This document shows positions 42,704 to 51,282 of a stretch of 64,000 nt of DNA, in pieces. The notes below the pieces were generated by a model. The model was not told where the DNA came from and did no database searches. It was given only the letters and a program-made list of their open reading frames with translations. The DNA is taken from assembly GCF_965204935.1 (NCBI RefSeq), contig NZ_CBDBFO010000002.1; one strand, written 5' to 3'. Numbering within the stretch: position 1 is the stretch's first letter; the number at the start of each line of letters is the position of its first letter. The position numbers and the translations under genes are program-made. This DNA is from Hoeflea_A sp965204935 (GTDB lineage: Bacteria > Pseudomonadota > Alphaproteobacteria > Rhizobiales > Rhizobiaceae).

Positions 42704-43591
42704 ATGCCTGTCTTTGCTGTCGCCGCTGCCCTCGGCGCCTCCTGCTGCTGGGCGGCAGGTGCCCTGCTTGCCCATCGGCCAGCGACACTCCTCGGCCCGT
42801 TTGCGCTAACACGCATTCAGCTTGGCTGGTCGGCTGCGCTTCTTATCGTCGTCGTTTCACTGCTTGGCCGCTGGCAAAGCGTTGTGTGGAGCGAATGGTT
42901 TGCATTTGTCGTCGCCAGCGTGGTGGGCGTTGTTGCAGCCAATATCGCGATGTTCGCCTGCATGCGGCGCGGCGGGCCGCGTCGCGCGCAGCTCCTCGTC
43001 TCGATGAACGGACCGATTGCAGCCCTGCTGGGTTTTGTCTTCCTCGGCGAGGTCATCAGCGGTCAAAAGCTGGCCGGCTGCGCGATCGCGCTTTCAGGAA
43101 TGGCTTTGGCCATTCTTTACGGCGGCAACAGGGAAGACCGGCTGGAAGATGTCCGCGGGCCGATGGCGATCATGGTGGGCCTCGGTTTACTGGCAGCCGC
43201 TTCCAATGCGGTTGGTCTTGTGTTCCTGAAGCCCGCCATGCTCGCAGGAACCGACCCGCTGGCAGCCAATGCGCTCCGGACAGCGGGAGGAACGCTGGTC
43301 ATTGCGATCATGGCACTGTGGAATGCACCCATGTTTGCTGTGCCGGAAAAACCGGGGCTTGGCCTGACGCTTCACGCCATCGCGCCCGGCGTGCTCGGAC
43401 ACGTCGTCGCCGTCAGCCTTCTGCTTTATGCCGTGCGCTGGATGGACACGGGCATTGCTGTGGTTCTTGGCTCCGCGGCACCCGTCATCATGCTGCCGAT
43501 GATCTGGGCGCTGACCCGCAAACGGCCCCGGATGCTCGCATGGCTTGGAGCGTTCCTTGCAGTGGCCGGTACATCGCTGATCCTGATTTGA
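42704..43591 (+). CDS. EamA/DMT-family transporter
   Basis: 295-aa membrane protein with ten predicted helices in two EamA repeats. GGPRRAQLLVSMNGPIAALLGFVFLGEVISGQKLAGCAIALSGM-type sequence closes the first repeat; AVRWMDTGIAVVLGSAAPVIMLPMIW belongs to the second. Likely a metabolite exporter. It is the first intact host gene after the insertion island and converges on the desaturase gene of the tdh-kbl operon. Confidence 0.87.
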   Translation: MPVFAVAAALGASCCWAAGALLAHRPATLLGPFALTRIQLGWSAALLIVVVSLLGRWQSVVWSEWFAFVVASVVGVVAANIAMFACMRRGGPRRAQLLVSMNGPIAALLGFVFLGEVISGQKLAGCAIALSGMALAILYGGNREDRLEDVRGPMAIMVGLGLLAAASNAVGLVFLKPAMLAGTDPLAANALRTAGGTLVIAIMALWNAPMFAVPEKPGLGLTLHAIAPGVLGHVVAVSLLLYAVRWMDTGIAVVLGSAAPVIMLPMIWALTRKRPRMLAWLGAFLAVAGTSLILI

Positions 43592-43603
43592 CGATGGCCA
43601 CCC

Positions 43604-44536
43604 TCACCCGCTGAGCGAACGAACGTAGCGGCCGTTGAAGCGGGCGTATCCATCTTCTGTTTCCTGCAGGTATCCGGCCGTCAGTTTGTGAAGATCCGGC
43701 AGCCGGTGAAACGGCACACCCGGAAACGCATGGTGCTCCGCGTGGTAGGGCATGCTCCAGGCCAGCCGGCGGACAAGCCGGTTGGTAAATGTTGTCCGGC
43801 TGTTTTCAAACATATTGGCCACGAAGGCGCATCGGCCATGCTCGGCCAGAAGATAGAGCCGAAGGAAAGGCTGGCCGATGATCGCCGGAATGATCCAGAC
43901 ATACAGCAATATGGCGGACCCGGCGACCGCCGAGATCGCGGCAAGGAGCGCATAAAGGGCGAGCATATTGCGGGCCTCGCGCATGACCTGCTGGCGCGCG
44001 GCCGGCGGAACGTAATCATCGCGAGTTCCACGGATCGCGTTACGCACTATGGTGGCGACTTGCCGTGCCCAGACCGGGAACCCCGAGATATGCGCGACAT
44101 ACTGGCCTATCGTTTCCGGTTTCGGGCGCGCCAGTTCGGGGTCGCGCTCGGGATCCTGTGTGTGGCGGTGGTGGGCGAAGTGGAAATAGCGGAACCACTC
44201 GGCCGGCAGAAGGATCAGGAAACCGCACAGGCGTGCGACCGCATCGTTGACCGAGGGTGTCGCGAAAGCCGTGCGGTGGATTGTCTCGTGGAGCGTGGTG
44301 AACAGGAAGATAATCGCGACGCCTTGCGGAACCATCAGCAACGGCCAGAACGGGACCTTGGCGGCGATCAGAGAACCCAGGACAAGAATTGCACCCGCAT
44401 GGAGGGCCAGCGCCGCAATTCCTTTGCGGTTCGATTTTTCAGTCAAACGCTTCTTTTGCTGCGGTGTCAGCGATGCGAGGAATTCGCGGTGACCTGTTGC
44501 GGAGACCTTGGTTCCTTCCACCTGGCTGCCTTTCAT
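43604..44536 (-). CDS. Membrane fatty-acid desaturase-type di-iron enzyme
   Basis: 310-aa integral membrane protein of the fatty-acid desaturase/hydroxylase superfamily. Three His boxes that hold the di-iron centre are visible: HETIHRT, HFAHHRHTQDPERD and HAEHHAFP. Four or so hydrophobic segments surround them. It uses O2 and reducing power to desaturate or hydroxylate a substrate. Its ATG overlaps the SnoaL-like stop (ATGA), placing it last in the Xre-cupin/kbl/tdh/mttB operon. Candidate substrates include lipids or a small methylated amine; the latter is inference from context. Confidence 0.87.
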   Translation of the reverse strand: MKGSQVEGTKVSATGHREFLASLTPQQKKRLTEKSNRKGIAALALHAGAILVLGSLIAAKVPFWPLLMVPQGVAIIFLFTTLHETIHRTAFATPSVNDAVARLCGFLILLPAEWFRYFHFAHHRHTQDPERDPELARPKPETIGQYVAHISGFPVWARQVATIVRNAIRGTRDDYVPPAARQQVMREARNMLALYALLAAISAVAGSAILLYVWIIPAIIGQPFLRLYLLAEHGRCAFVANMFENSRTTFTNRLVRRLAWSMPYHAEHHAFPGVPFHRLPDLHKLTAGYLQETEDGYARFNGRYVRSLSG

Positions 44537-44952
44537 GGCAGCAGTCCCAGTGTTTCGAGCAAGCGATACTTGTCCCAGTCAACCCAGCTTTCGACGATCC
44601 GACCGTCGGCAACCCGGTCGATATCTATCCCGGTCCAAACGGCGGTCTTCCCGGTCGGGGCTTTGCCCATATAGTCCCCGGTGTGCCTTGCGGAAAACTC
44701 CCAGCGCGTGGCGACGAGATCACCCTCGACAACCTGCATAATGACCCTGACGCGGGATTCGGAGAACGCAGTATGGTAGTCCGCGACAAGGGCTTTCCAC
44801 CCGGTGAGGTCGAGATCCTTCACATCACCCTGGATACTCGGTTCCTGGTGATTGATATAGTTCTGTGAAAAAACGAGTGCGGGGTCATCGCGGTTGTCGC
44901 TCGACCAGAATTCCAACGCCCTGCCCGCCAGTTGCCTGTTCTCGTCGCTCAT
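44533..44952 (-). CDS. SnoaL-like ester-cyclase-family protein
   Basis: 139-aa NTF2-fold protein. LAGRALEFWSSDNRDDPALVFSQNYINHQEP, VADYHTAFSESRVRVIMQVVEGD and VATRWEFSARHTGDYMG match the SnoaL/ester-cyclase type. It lies 32 nt after mttB and overlaps the desaturase gene by 4 nt, so translation is probably coupled. Role in the operon unknown. Confidence 0.82.
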   Translation of the reverse strand: MSDENRQLAGRALEFWSSDNRDDPALVFSQNYINHQEPSIQGDVKDLDLTGWKALVADYHTAFSESRVRVIMQVVEGDLVATRWEFSARHTGDYMGKAPTGKTAVWTGIDIDRVADGRIVESWVDWDKYRLLETLGLLP

Positions 44953-44984
44953 TGGATATGTCCTAACCTAAACAATGTCTTCCG

Positions 44985-46544
44985 CTAGAAATCGGTGGGA
45001 ACGCCACCCTCCCTCTTGCGGCGTTCGACAAACGCCCGCAACTCTTCTGCAATCGCGGAATCCAGCGCCGGTGGTTCATATTCGGCGAGGCGCTGTTTCC
45101 ACACGGCGTTTGCCTTTTGCATCGCCGTCGGACCACCGGCTTCGTGCCATGTCTCGAAATTGCGCCAGTCGCTGATGATGGGCGCGTAGAATGCGTCCTT
45201 GTAGCGTGCCTGCGTATGCGGCGTTCCGAAGAAGTGGCCACCGGGTCCGACATCGGCGATGGCATCGACGCCCAGTTCGTCCTCGTCGAATTTCAAAGGC
45301 GTGCAGAATTCGGCAACCATCTGCAGGAGATCGATGTCCAGTATGACTTTCTCGAAGGAACAGCACAGGCCGCCCTCCATCCAGCCGGCGCCGTGCTTGA
45401 GCATGTGGCCGCCGCTGTTCACGGCACCCCAAAGCGAGAAGACGGACTCATAGGCCGCCTGCGCATCCACCGTGTTGGCTGCACACACATTGGAGGTCCG
45501 GTACGGCACGTTGTAGCGGCGCGCCAATTGGCCGCCGACATATTGCGCCTTCATATATTCGGGTGTCCCGAAGGCCGGCGCGCCGGATTTCATGTCGACA
45601 TTCGACGTAAAGCCGCCATACATGGCCGGTGCGCCCGGATTGACCATCTGGCTGAAGGCCAGCCCCGCCAGTGCCTCTGCATTCTGTTGTACCAGCGCAC
45701 CCGGTATCGTCACCGGCGCCATGGCCCCCGAGAGCGTGAATGGCGTGATGACCACCGGCTGGCCCATGGATGACATGTCGATAATGCCCTGCATCATCGG
45801 AATGTCGAGCTGCAATGGCGAGTTCGTATTGATGATGGTGAAGAGCGTTGGCTGACGCCTCAGGTCATCCATGCTGATGCCGTGCGCAATCCGGGCCATT
45901 TCGATCGAATCGGCGACACGTTCCCTGCCGAGCGAATAAATGCTGAAAACCTTGTCCGTCAGCGTGATGTAATCGGATATGCAATCGAGATGGCGGATTG
46001 AGGCGTGGATATCGACCGGCTCCACCGGATAACCGCCGATCAGGTGAATGATGGGATGATGCTGCGCCAGTTTCAGCAAGTTCTGATAATCCTGCACATT
46101 GCCGCTGCGACGTCCCTTGTCGAGACACGACGAATTCGGCGCACTTGCCATCATGCAAAACGCCATCTTGTCGCCGCCGATCAGTACATTGTGCTCCGGA
46201 TTGCGGGCGTGCAGTACGAATTGCTCGGGTATGGACGCAATGTGTTCGAGGATCAGGTCCGGATCGAAACGCACCCGCGTATCGTCCGCATCGACGTCTG
46301 CACCGGCCCGTTTCATGATGGCGCGGGCACCGTCATGAAGAACATTGATCCCGGTCTCAGCAAGGACCCGAAGCGAGGCCTGGTGGATACGTTCTATCGC
46401 CTCGTCCGAGACCAGATCGATAGGGGCATGGGGTCGTGTCGGCTGGACGAACGGACGCGCAACCACACCGTCCGCGCCGCGCTTTCGCACGCGTCCGCCG
46501 CGTCTGCGTTGCGGTGCGTCACCCCCGGACAATACGCTCGCCAT
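44985..46544 (-). CDS. MttB-family (trimethylamine methyltransferase-like) protein
   Basis: 519-aa TIM-barrel methyltransferase of the MttB superfamily. The frame is uninterrupted: no in-frame TAG, hence no pyrrolysine. Conserved features include FVLHARNPEHNVLIGG, CDKGRRSGN-like CLDKGRRSGNVQDYQNLLKL, QMVNPGAPAMYGGFTSNVDMKSGAPAFGTPE and the C-terminal GPGGHFFGTPHTQARYKDAF. Non-Pyl homologues such as MtgB demethylate glycine betaine or other quaternary amines onto a corrinoid protein. No MttC-type corrinoid protein is nearby. It is 20 nt after tdh in a shared operon, pointing to a methylated substrate that feeds glycine or threonine metabolism. Confidence 0.88.
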   Translation of the reverse strand: MASVLSGGDAPQRRRGGRVRKRGADGVVARPFVQPTRPHAPIDLVSDEAIERIHQASLRVLAETGINVLHDGARAIMKRAGADVDADDTRVRFDPDLILEHIASIPEQFVLHARNPEHNVLIGGDKMAFCMMASAPNSSCLDKGRRSGNVQDYQNLLKLAQHHPIIHLIGGYPVEPVDIHASIRHLDCISDYITLTDKVFSIYSLGRERVADSIEMARIAHGISMDDLRRQPTLFTIINTNSPLQLDIPMMQGIIDMSSMGQPVVITPFTLSGAMAPVTIPGALVQQNAEALAGLAFSQMVNPGAPAMYGGFTSNVDMKSGAPAFGTPEYMKAQYVGGQLARRYNVPYRTSNVCAANTVDAQAAYESVFSLWGAVNSGGHMLKHGAGWMEGGLCCSFEKVILDIDLLQMVAEFCTPLKFDEDELGVDAIADVGPGGHFFGTPHTQARYKDAFYAPIISDWRNFETWHEAGGPTAMQKANAVWKQRLAEYEPPALDSAIAEELRAFVERRKREGGVPTDF

Positions 46545-46564
46545 CGTCGCAATCTCCTCTTCGG

Positions 46565-47599
46565 TCAGGCCGCGGCACGAAGGTCTAGGATCACCTTGCT
46601 GGCCTGGCCGTTTCGCAGCGCTTCAAATCCCTTTTCATAATCCTCAAAAGCAAAGCGGTGTGTCAGAATGGGAGATATGTCAAGACCGCTTTCAAGCATC
46701 GCAAGCGCTTTGTGCCAGGTGTCGAACATTTCACGGCCATAGATGCCTTTGAACTGCAAACCCTTGAAGATCGCCTCGTTGAGATCGATCGTCACGGGAC
46801 CATGAAAAATTCCCAACAGTCCGACCTGACCGCCATTGTTCAGGTTCTCGATCATGTCCTGCAATGCGGCAGACGAACCGGACATTTCCAGTCCGACATC
46901 GAACCCTTCCTTCATGCCTAGCTCGGCCATGACATCGTCAAGATCTTCCTTACCGGCGACTACGGCACGGGTCGCACCCATCCTGTCCGCAAGTTTCAGG
47001 CGCCCCGGATTGATGTCCGTGACGACAATGTGACGGGCACCGACATGACGGCAGACCGCGGCGGCCATCAGGCCGATGGGACCGGCACCGGTAATCAGGA
47101 CGTCCTCGCCGACAAGATCGAAGCTCAGTGCCGTGTGCACGGCGTTGCCGAGCGGATCGAGTATCGACGCATATTCGTCCGGTATGTCATCCGGGATCGG
47201 GTAGACATTGTGAACAGGGATCACCAGAAACTCGGCGAATGCACCCGTCCGATTGACGCCGATGCCCTTGGTATCGCGGCACAAATGCTCGCGCCCCGCC
47301 CGGCAGTTGCGGCACTGGCCGCAGACGATGTGACCTTCGCCGGACACGCGCTGACCGATCTCGAACCCATCGGCCCCGGGCCCCAGCTTGTCGATATGTC
47401 CGACGAACTCGTGACCGATCGTCAGGGGGACGGGAATCGTCTTTGCCGCCCAATCGTCCCAATTGTAGATGTGGATATCCGTGCCGCAGATTGACGCACT
47501 GTCGATCCTGATACGAACCTCGCCTGGCCCCGGTTCCGGAACTTCCACGTTTTTCATGGTCAATCCCGGCGCTGCGTTTTCCTTGACGAGTGCGCGCAT
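46565..47599 (-). CDS. tdh: L-threonine 3-dehydrogenase
   Basis: 344-aa zinc-dependent MDR enzyme that oxidises L-threonine to 2-amino-3-ketobutyrate with NAD+. Catalytic zinc ligands are Cys38 (SICGTD), His63 and Glu64 (GHEFVGH); the structural zinc site is Cys93, Cys96, Cys99 and Cys107 (CGQCRNCRAGREHLC). DVLITGAGPIGLMAAAVCRHVGA is the NAD-binding motif and NWDDWAAKTIPVP is specific to Tdh. It follows kbl by 12 nt, the normal pairing for threonine degradation. Confidence 0.96.
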   Translation of the reverse strand: MRALVKENAAPGLTMKNVEVPEPGPGEVRIRIDSASICGTDIHIYNWDDWAAKTIPVPLTIGHEFVGHIDKLGPGADGFEIGQRVSGEGHIVCGQCRNCRAGREHLCRDTKGIGVNRTGAFAEFLVIPVHNVYPIPDDIPDEYASILDPLGNAVHTALSFDLVGEDVLITGAGPIGLMAAAVCRHVGARHIVVTDINPGRLKLADRMGATRAVVAGKEDLDDVMAELGMKEGFDVGLEMSGSSAALQDMIENLNNGGQVGLLGIFHGPVTIDLNEAIFKGLQFKGIYGREMFDTWHKALAMLESGLDISPILTHRFAFEDYEKGFEALRNGQASKVILDLRAAA

Positions 47600-47611
47600 T
47601 TTGTCCGCTCC

Positions 47612-48814
47612 CTAATTGATCAGGCCGTGCTCAAGGCCGGCCTGTGTAAAGGCGGCAACGGCGCGGCCGACATGTTCGGGCGTGTGGGCAGCGGACATCT
47701 GTGTGCGGATACGGGCCATGCCTTTCGGCACCACCGGATATGAAAATGCAATCACATAGACGCCATGCTGCAGCATCGTGTCCGCCAGTTTGGCCGCCGA
47801 TGCCGCGTCTCCCACCATGACGGGGACAATCGGATGATTGCCCTCGATCAGCGTAAAGCCGGCAGCCGCCATGCCGGCGCGGAAGCGGGCCGCATTGTCG
47901 TGCAGGCGGCGACGCGCGTCCACGGCAGCCTCTGCAATGTCAATGGCCTCGATCGCGGCTGCGCATACGGCAGGGGCGACTGCATTGGAAAACAGGTATG
48001 GACGCGCACGCTGCCGCAAAAGGTCGACAATGGGCCGTGCCGCCGCGACATATCCACCGGAAGCACCGCCGAGTGCCTTGCCGTAGGTGCCAGTCAGAAT
48101 GTGTACCCTGCCCTCGACACCGAGCAGTTCGGGCGTGCCGGCACCGCGCTCGCCGAGAAAACCGGTGGCGTGGCAATCGTCCACCATGACCAGCGCGTCA
48201 TGTTTTTCGGCAAGATCACAGATCGCCGGAAGGTTGGCCACGATGCCGTCCATGGAAAACACGCCGTCGGTCACGATCAGCCGGAATCGACAATCCTTTG
48301 CTGCAACGAGCTGCTTTTCCAGATCGTCCATGTCGTTGTTCGCATAGCGGAAGCGCTGCGCTTTGCACAGCCGGATGCCATCGATGATCGACGCGTGATT
48401 GAGGCTGTCCGATATGACCGCGTCTGCGTCCGATAGCAGCACTTCGAACACACCGCCATTGGCATCGAAACAGGATGGGAAGACAATCGAATCCTCGGTT
48501 CGCAGGAACGACGCGGTGCGTTCTTCAAGCCTGCGATGCAGGTCTTGCGTGCCGCAAATGAACCGGACCGACGCCATGCCGAAACCGTGACTGTCAAGCG
48601 CGTTCTTCGCGGCCTCGATCAGGCGGGGCTCATCGGCCAGCCCGAGATAGTTGTTGGCGCAGAAATTCAGGACCTCCTGCTCGTTGCCTTCGGCATCCCG
48701 GGTCCGGATCATCGGAGCCTGCGGCGACGTGATGACACGCTCACGTTTCAGCGTACCTGCATCCTCGATATCTACGAGCGCCGCCCGGGCGGAGTCGATC
48801 AGTGTGCTGGACAT
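47612..48814 (-). CDS. kbl: 2-amino-3-ketobutyrate CoA ligase (glycine C-acetyltransferase)
   Basis: 400-aa PLP enzyme of the alpha-oxoamine synthase family. It splits 2-amino-3-ketobutyrate with CoA into glycine and acetyl-CoA, completing threonine breakdown with Tdh. The Schiff-base Lys246 is in LTGTYGKALGGASGGYVA; VMVDDCHATGFLGERGAG holds the cofactor Asp and His; NFCANNYLGLADEP is the N-terminal signature. The promoter region upstream carries TTCC-N8-GGAA palindromes also found before the Xre-cupin gene. Confidence 0.96.
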   Translation of the reverse strand: MSSTLIDSARAALVDIEDAGTLKRERVITSPQAPMIRTRDAEGNEQEVLNFCANNYLGLADEPRLIEAAKNALDSHGFGMASVRFICGTQDLHRRLEERTASFLRTEDSIVFPSCFDANGGVFEVLLSDADAVISDSLNHASIIDGIRLCKAQRFRYANNDMDDLEKQLVAAKDCRFRLIVTDGVFSMDGIVANLPAICDLAEKHDALVMVDDCHATGFLGERGAGTPELLGVEGRVHILTGTYGKALGGASGGYVAAARPIVDLLRQRARPYLFSNAVAPAVCAAAIEAIDIAEAAVDARRRLHDNAARFRAGMAAAGFTLIEGNHPIVPVMVGDAASAAKLADTMLQHGVYVIAFSYPVVPKGMARIRTQMSAAHTPEHVGRAVAAFTQAGLEHGLIN

Positions 48815-48837
48815 GATATTCCTGTATGTTGTACCAG

Positions 48838-48853
48838 TTCCTGTATATTGGAA
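48838..48853. promoter_or_regulatory. Operator upstream of kbl
   Basis: TTCCTGTATATTGGAA is a TTCC-N8-GGAA inverted repeat with a TATA centre, 24-39 nt upstream of the kbl start. A weaker ATTCCTGTATGTTGTACC copy overlaps the ribosome binding region. The same palindrome type precedes the Xre-cupin gene, so this is its probable binding site. Confidence 0.65.
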
Positions 48854-48900
48854 TAGATTTCGATCATGTCAATCGAAAGGCAACCGCCGTCCGATCGGCA

Positions 48901-49491
48901 TCACACCATAACAGATTTTGCACGATACTGATCGGGCTGGGCGACCAGCAGCAGAGCCTGTGTCTCGCCCTTTTCCACGTTGTCGATGCGATGCGGTGAA
49001 TCGGCCCGATAGCGCAGCGTGTCGCCGGCCTTTGCAAAGACCGTTTTGCCGCTGATGGACACCGAAATGGAACCGACCAGACAGGTCAGATGTTCGAATG
49101 TGCCGACGGCATGGGCTTTTGAATCCAGGCATCCGGAGGGCTGCATGACGAGGTGGTGCCATTCTACTGGCAAGACCGTGCGAACGGGGCTCAACATGTA
49201 AAGCTCGCACAGCCCGTCAGCGCTGCGTCGCAATGGTGTGGAATAGTGGTGCTGGTGTTCGATCGGCTCATCCTGACGCGCCACGCCCTCGAGCGTTGCC
49301 AGATCGAGGCCCAGAGCCTGGGACAGTGCCCAAACAATCGAGAATGTCGGATTGGCGGTGCCACGCTCGATCGCCGACAGCATTGACCGCGAAACACCGC
49401 TGCGTTCCGCCAGCTGCTCCAGTGTAAGGTCAAGAGCCTTGCGTTTTGACCTGACCAGTTTGCCGATATCGGGCGTCGGCGCGACATTCAT
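48901..49491 (-). CDS. Xre-cupin transcriptional regulator
   Basis: 196-aa two-domain regulator. Residues about 10-65 are an Xre-type HTH (LTLEQLAERSGVSRSMLSAIERG and NPTFSIVWALSQALGLDL); residues about 115-185 form a cupin (FEHLTCLVGSISVSI, FAKAGDTLRYRADSPHRIDN) that senses a small molecule. It sits 86 nt upstream of kbl on the same strand. Matching TTCC-N8-GGAA palindromes before its own start and before kbl indicate autoregulation and control of the threonine/MttB operon. Confidence 0.92.
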   Translation of the reverse strand: MNVAPTPDIGKLVRSKRKALDLTLEQLAERSGVSRSMLSAIERGTANPTFSIVWALSQALGLDLATLEGVARQDEPIEHQHHYSTPLRRSADGLCELYMLSPVRTVLPVEWHHLVMQPSGCLDSKAHAVGTFEHLTCLVGSISVSISGKTVFAKAGDTLRYRADSPHRIDNVEKGETQALLLVAQPDQYRAKSVMV

Positions 49492-49538
49492 GAATCATCT
49501 CCCATGCCATGTACCATCGCAACGCCTTCTAGCGCATA

Positions 49539-49554
49539 TTCCAACATATTGGAA
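49539..49554. promoter_or_regulatory. Operator upstream of Xre-cupin gene
   Basis: TTCCAA-CATA-TTGGAA is a perfect inverted repeat 48 nt upstream of the regulator's start codon. It matches the TTCC-N8-GGAA site before kbl, supporting autoregulation. Confidence 0.7.
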
Positions 49555-49573
49555 ATTTTCCATCGAGCGCCTG

Positions 49574-50479
49574 CTAGGCGGATGTGCCCTCAAGCAGAGC
49601 CGACCTGGCGCGCAGTTCTCGGGTTACGTACTCGTTGAATGCCTTGACCCGGGCCGCGCCGCGGATGTCAGAGTGGGTGAGCACCCAAAGCGCAGTGTCC
49701 ATTTCACGGATTGGTCCCGTGATGCGAGTCAGAGCTGCCGTCGTGTCGCCCAGGCAACAGGGAAGTATCGCAATGCCGATACCGGAAAGCGCGCAATCTC
49801 GCACGGCAACGAAAGTGTCTGCAGTCATTGCAATGCGATCGGCCGCGACGTTTCGTGACAGCCAGTCACCGACGGGAGACCCTGCAAGTGCATTTCCGAT
49901 ACCCACCCAGCGGGACTTCGCCAGCAGTTTCTCGCGCTGCCTTTCCGGCAGGTCTGCGGCAACGGACTTTGCCGCATAGGCAGCGAAGGACAACCGCGAA
50001 ACACGTTGGCCGACCAATGCGTCGGGAGGCATATTCGACGCCCGAACGGCAATATCGGCATCCTGCTTCGTCAGGTTCAGCCGGCTGTTGGTGACGGAGA
50101 CATCAATCCGGATCTCCGGGTGTCGCGAAATGAAACTCTGAATAAGCGGCGCAAGCAACGACACAAGAAGTGAGTCGGTGGTAGTCACCGCCAGATGTCC
50201 TTCCATGCGCAAGTCACGGCCGAGCAGATCGCGATTGATGGCCGTGACATTCTGCTCGATCTTGCGAGCCGCATCGACAATGGCAGCGCATTCTTCCGTT
50301 GGCCGGTAGCCGGACTGGCGTCTTTCGAACAACCGGACTGCGTTGTCAGACTCGAATTTCGCAATCCTGCGCAGAACCGTGCTGGCATTGACACCGAGGC
50401 GTTCGGCCGCCGCGACAGCCGATCCGCTGTCGGCGACCGCGATAACGATACGGAATATGTCCCAGTCGGGATTCTGCAT
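49574..50479 (-). CDS. LysR-family transcriptional regulator
   Basis: About 301 aa. The HTH is FRIVIAVADSGSAVAAAERLGVNASTVLRRIAKFE in pattern, and VRLFERRQSGYRPTEECAAIVDAA is the linker region. A LysR effector-like domain follows (GHLAVTTTDSLLVSLLAPLIQSFI). The ATG at 50479 is preferred over one seven codons upstream. It is divergent from the cytochrome c' gene at 50676, a possible target. Confidence 0.9.
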   Translation of the reverse strand: MQNPDWDIFRIVIAVADSGSAVAAAERLGVNASTVLRRIAKFESDNAVRLFERRQSGYRPTEECAAIVDAARKIEQNVTAINRDLLGRDLRMEGHLAVTTTDSLLVSLLAPLIQSFISRHPEIRIDVSVTNSRLNLTKQDADIAVRASNMPPDALVGQRVSRLSFAAYAAKSVAADLPERQREKLLAKSRWVGIGNALAGSPVGDWLSRNVAADRIAMTADTFVAVRDCALSGIGIAILPCCLGDTTAALTRITGPIREMDTALWVLTHSDIRGAARVKAFNEYVTRELRARSALLEGTSA

Positions 50480-50675
50480 AATCGCAGATTGAATATGCAA
50501 AAATGGTCGTTGTCGAGCGTTTTCGCATTTTCTAGAGTTTCCGGGTCATTGTACGCACCCTGGTACGTGGTTCGCCACAGGGGACGGAGTGACGCATGCA
50601 TGGTTGCGGCAGATGGCGGACGGCAAGACACCGTCACGACTGCAGTTTTCACAATGATCCTCACGGGAGTACGTT

Positions 50676-51104
50676 ATGAATCGCACGATCGCATTGGCAG
50701 GAATTCTCTCCGCCGCCCTCATCGGTGGCAGCTTCGCGGCTGATCCGACTGTTGACCGGCAAAACATCATGAAGAATGTCGGTGCGGCTACCGGGGTTGG
50801 CGCCAAGATTGCCAAAGGTGAAATGGAGTTCGATACCGCCACCGCACAGCTGGTCTTCAATACACTGAACGCGGCAGCGAACGGTTACGGATATCTGTTC
50901 CCGGCCGGATCAGAAACCGGAAACGACTCTGAAGCGTCCCCTAAGATCTGGGAAGACATGGCCGGGTTTGAAGCAGCCGTCGCCAAGTTTGCCGCCGACA
51001 CAAACGTGAAAGTCGCGGATCTCGACGGCTTCCGGGCGGCTTTTGGTGCGGCGACCCAGAATTGCGGCAGCTGTCACGAAAGCTATCGTGTGAAGAAGCA
51101 ATAG
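50676..51104 (+). CDS. Cytochrome c' (class II c-type cytochrome)
   Basis: 142-aa periplasmic four-helix haem protein. Residues 1-21 are a signal peptide (MNRTIALAGILSAALIGGSFA). The C-terminal CGSCH at 130-134 binds haem, followed by ESYRVKK as in other cytochromes c'. Expected to bind NO and perhaps contribute to NO tolerance. It differs from the copy at 10047 in length and N-terminus; both lie far from any denitrification gene in this window. Confidence 0.92.
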   Translation: MNRTIALAGILSAALIGGSFAADPTVDRQNIMKNVGAATGVGAKIAKGEMEFDTATAQLVFNTLNAAANGYGYLFPAGSETGNDSEASPKIWEDMAGFEAAVAKFAADTNVKVADLDGFRAAFGAATQNCGSCHESYRVKKQ

Positions 51105-51252
51105 CAACATCAGATCGCGCCGGCGCACAGCGCCGGTGCAGCCGCCTTTGATCCGAAGATATCGAGCCTCACAAAGTATGTTCTCGGTTGCGAAAAACTG
51201 AGTGGCAGGGCTTGTGACCGAATTTTCCATACGTTATAGCGTTACACACCAG

Positions 51253-51267
51253 TGTTACAACATAACA
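51253..51267. promoter_or_regulatory. Probable Zur box upstream of znuA
   Basis: TGTTACAACATAACA is an inverted repeat (TGTTA-N5-TAACA) 15 nt before the znuA start, preceded by a related CGTTATAGCGTTAC. It resembles zinc-uptake-regulator sites of alphaproteobacteria, which repress znuA when zinc is sufficient. Confidence 0.6.
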
Positions 51268-51282
51268 AGTTCGGTCCCCATC

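Noticed and set aside
44985..46544. Pyrrolysine-encoding mttB
   Set aside because: The MttB frame has no internal TAG and no pyl genes are in the window, so it belongs to the non-pyrrolysine group; the two TAG-bearing genes at 17.9-19.7 kb are not linked to it by any evidence here.
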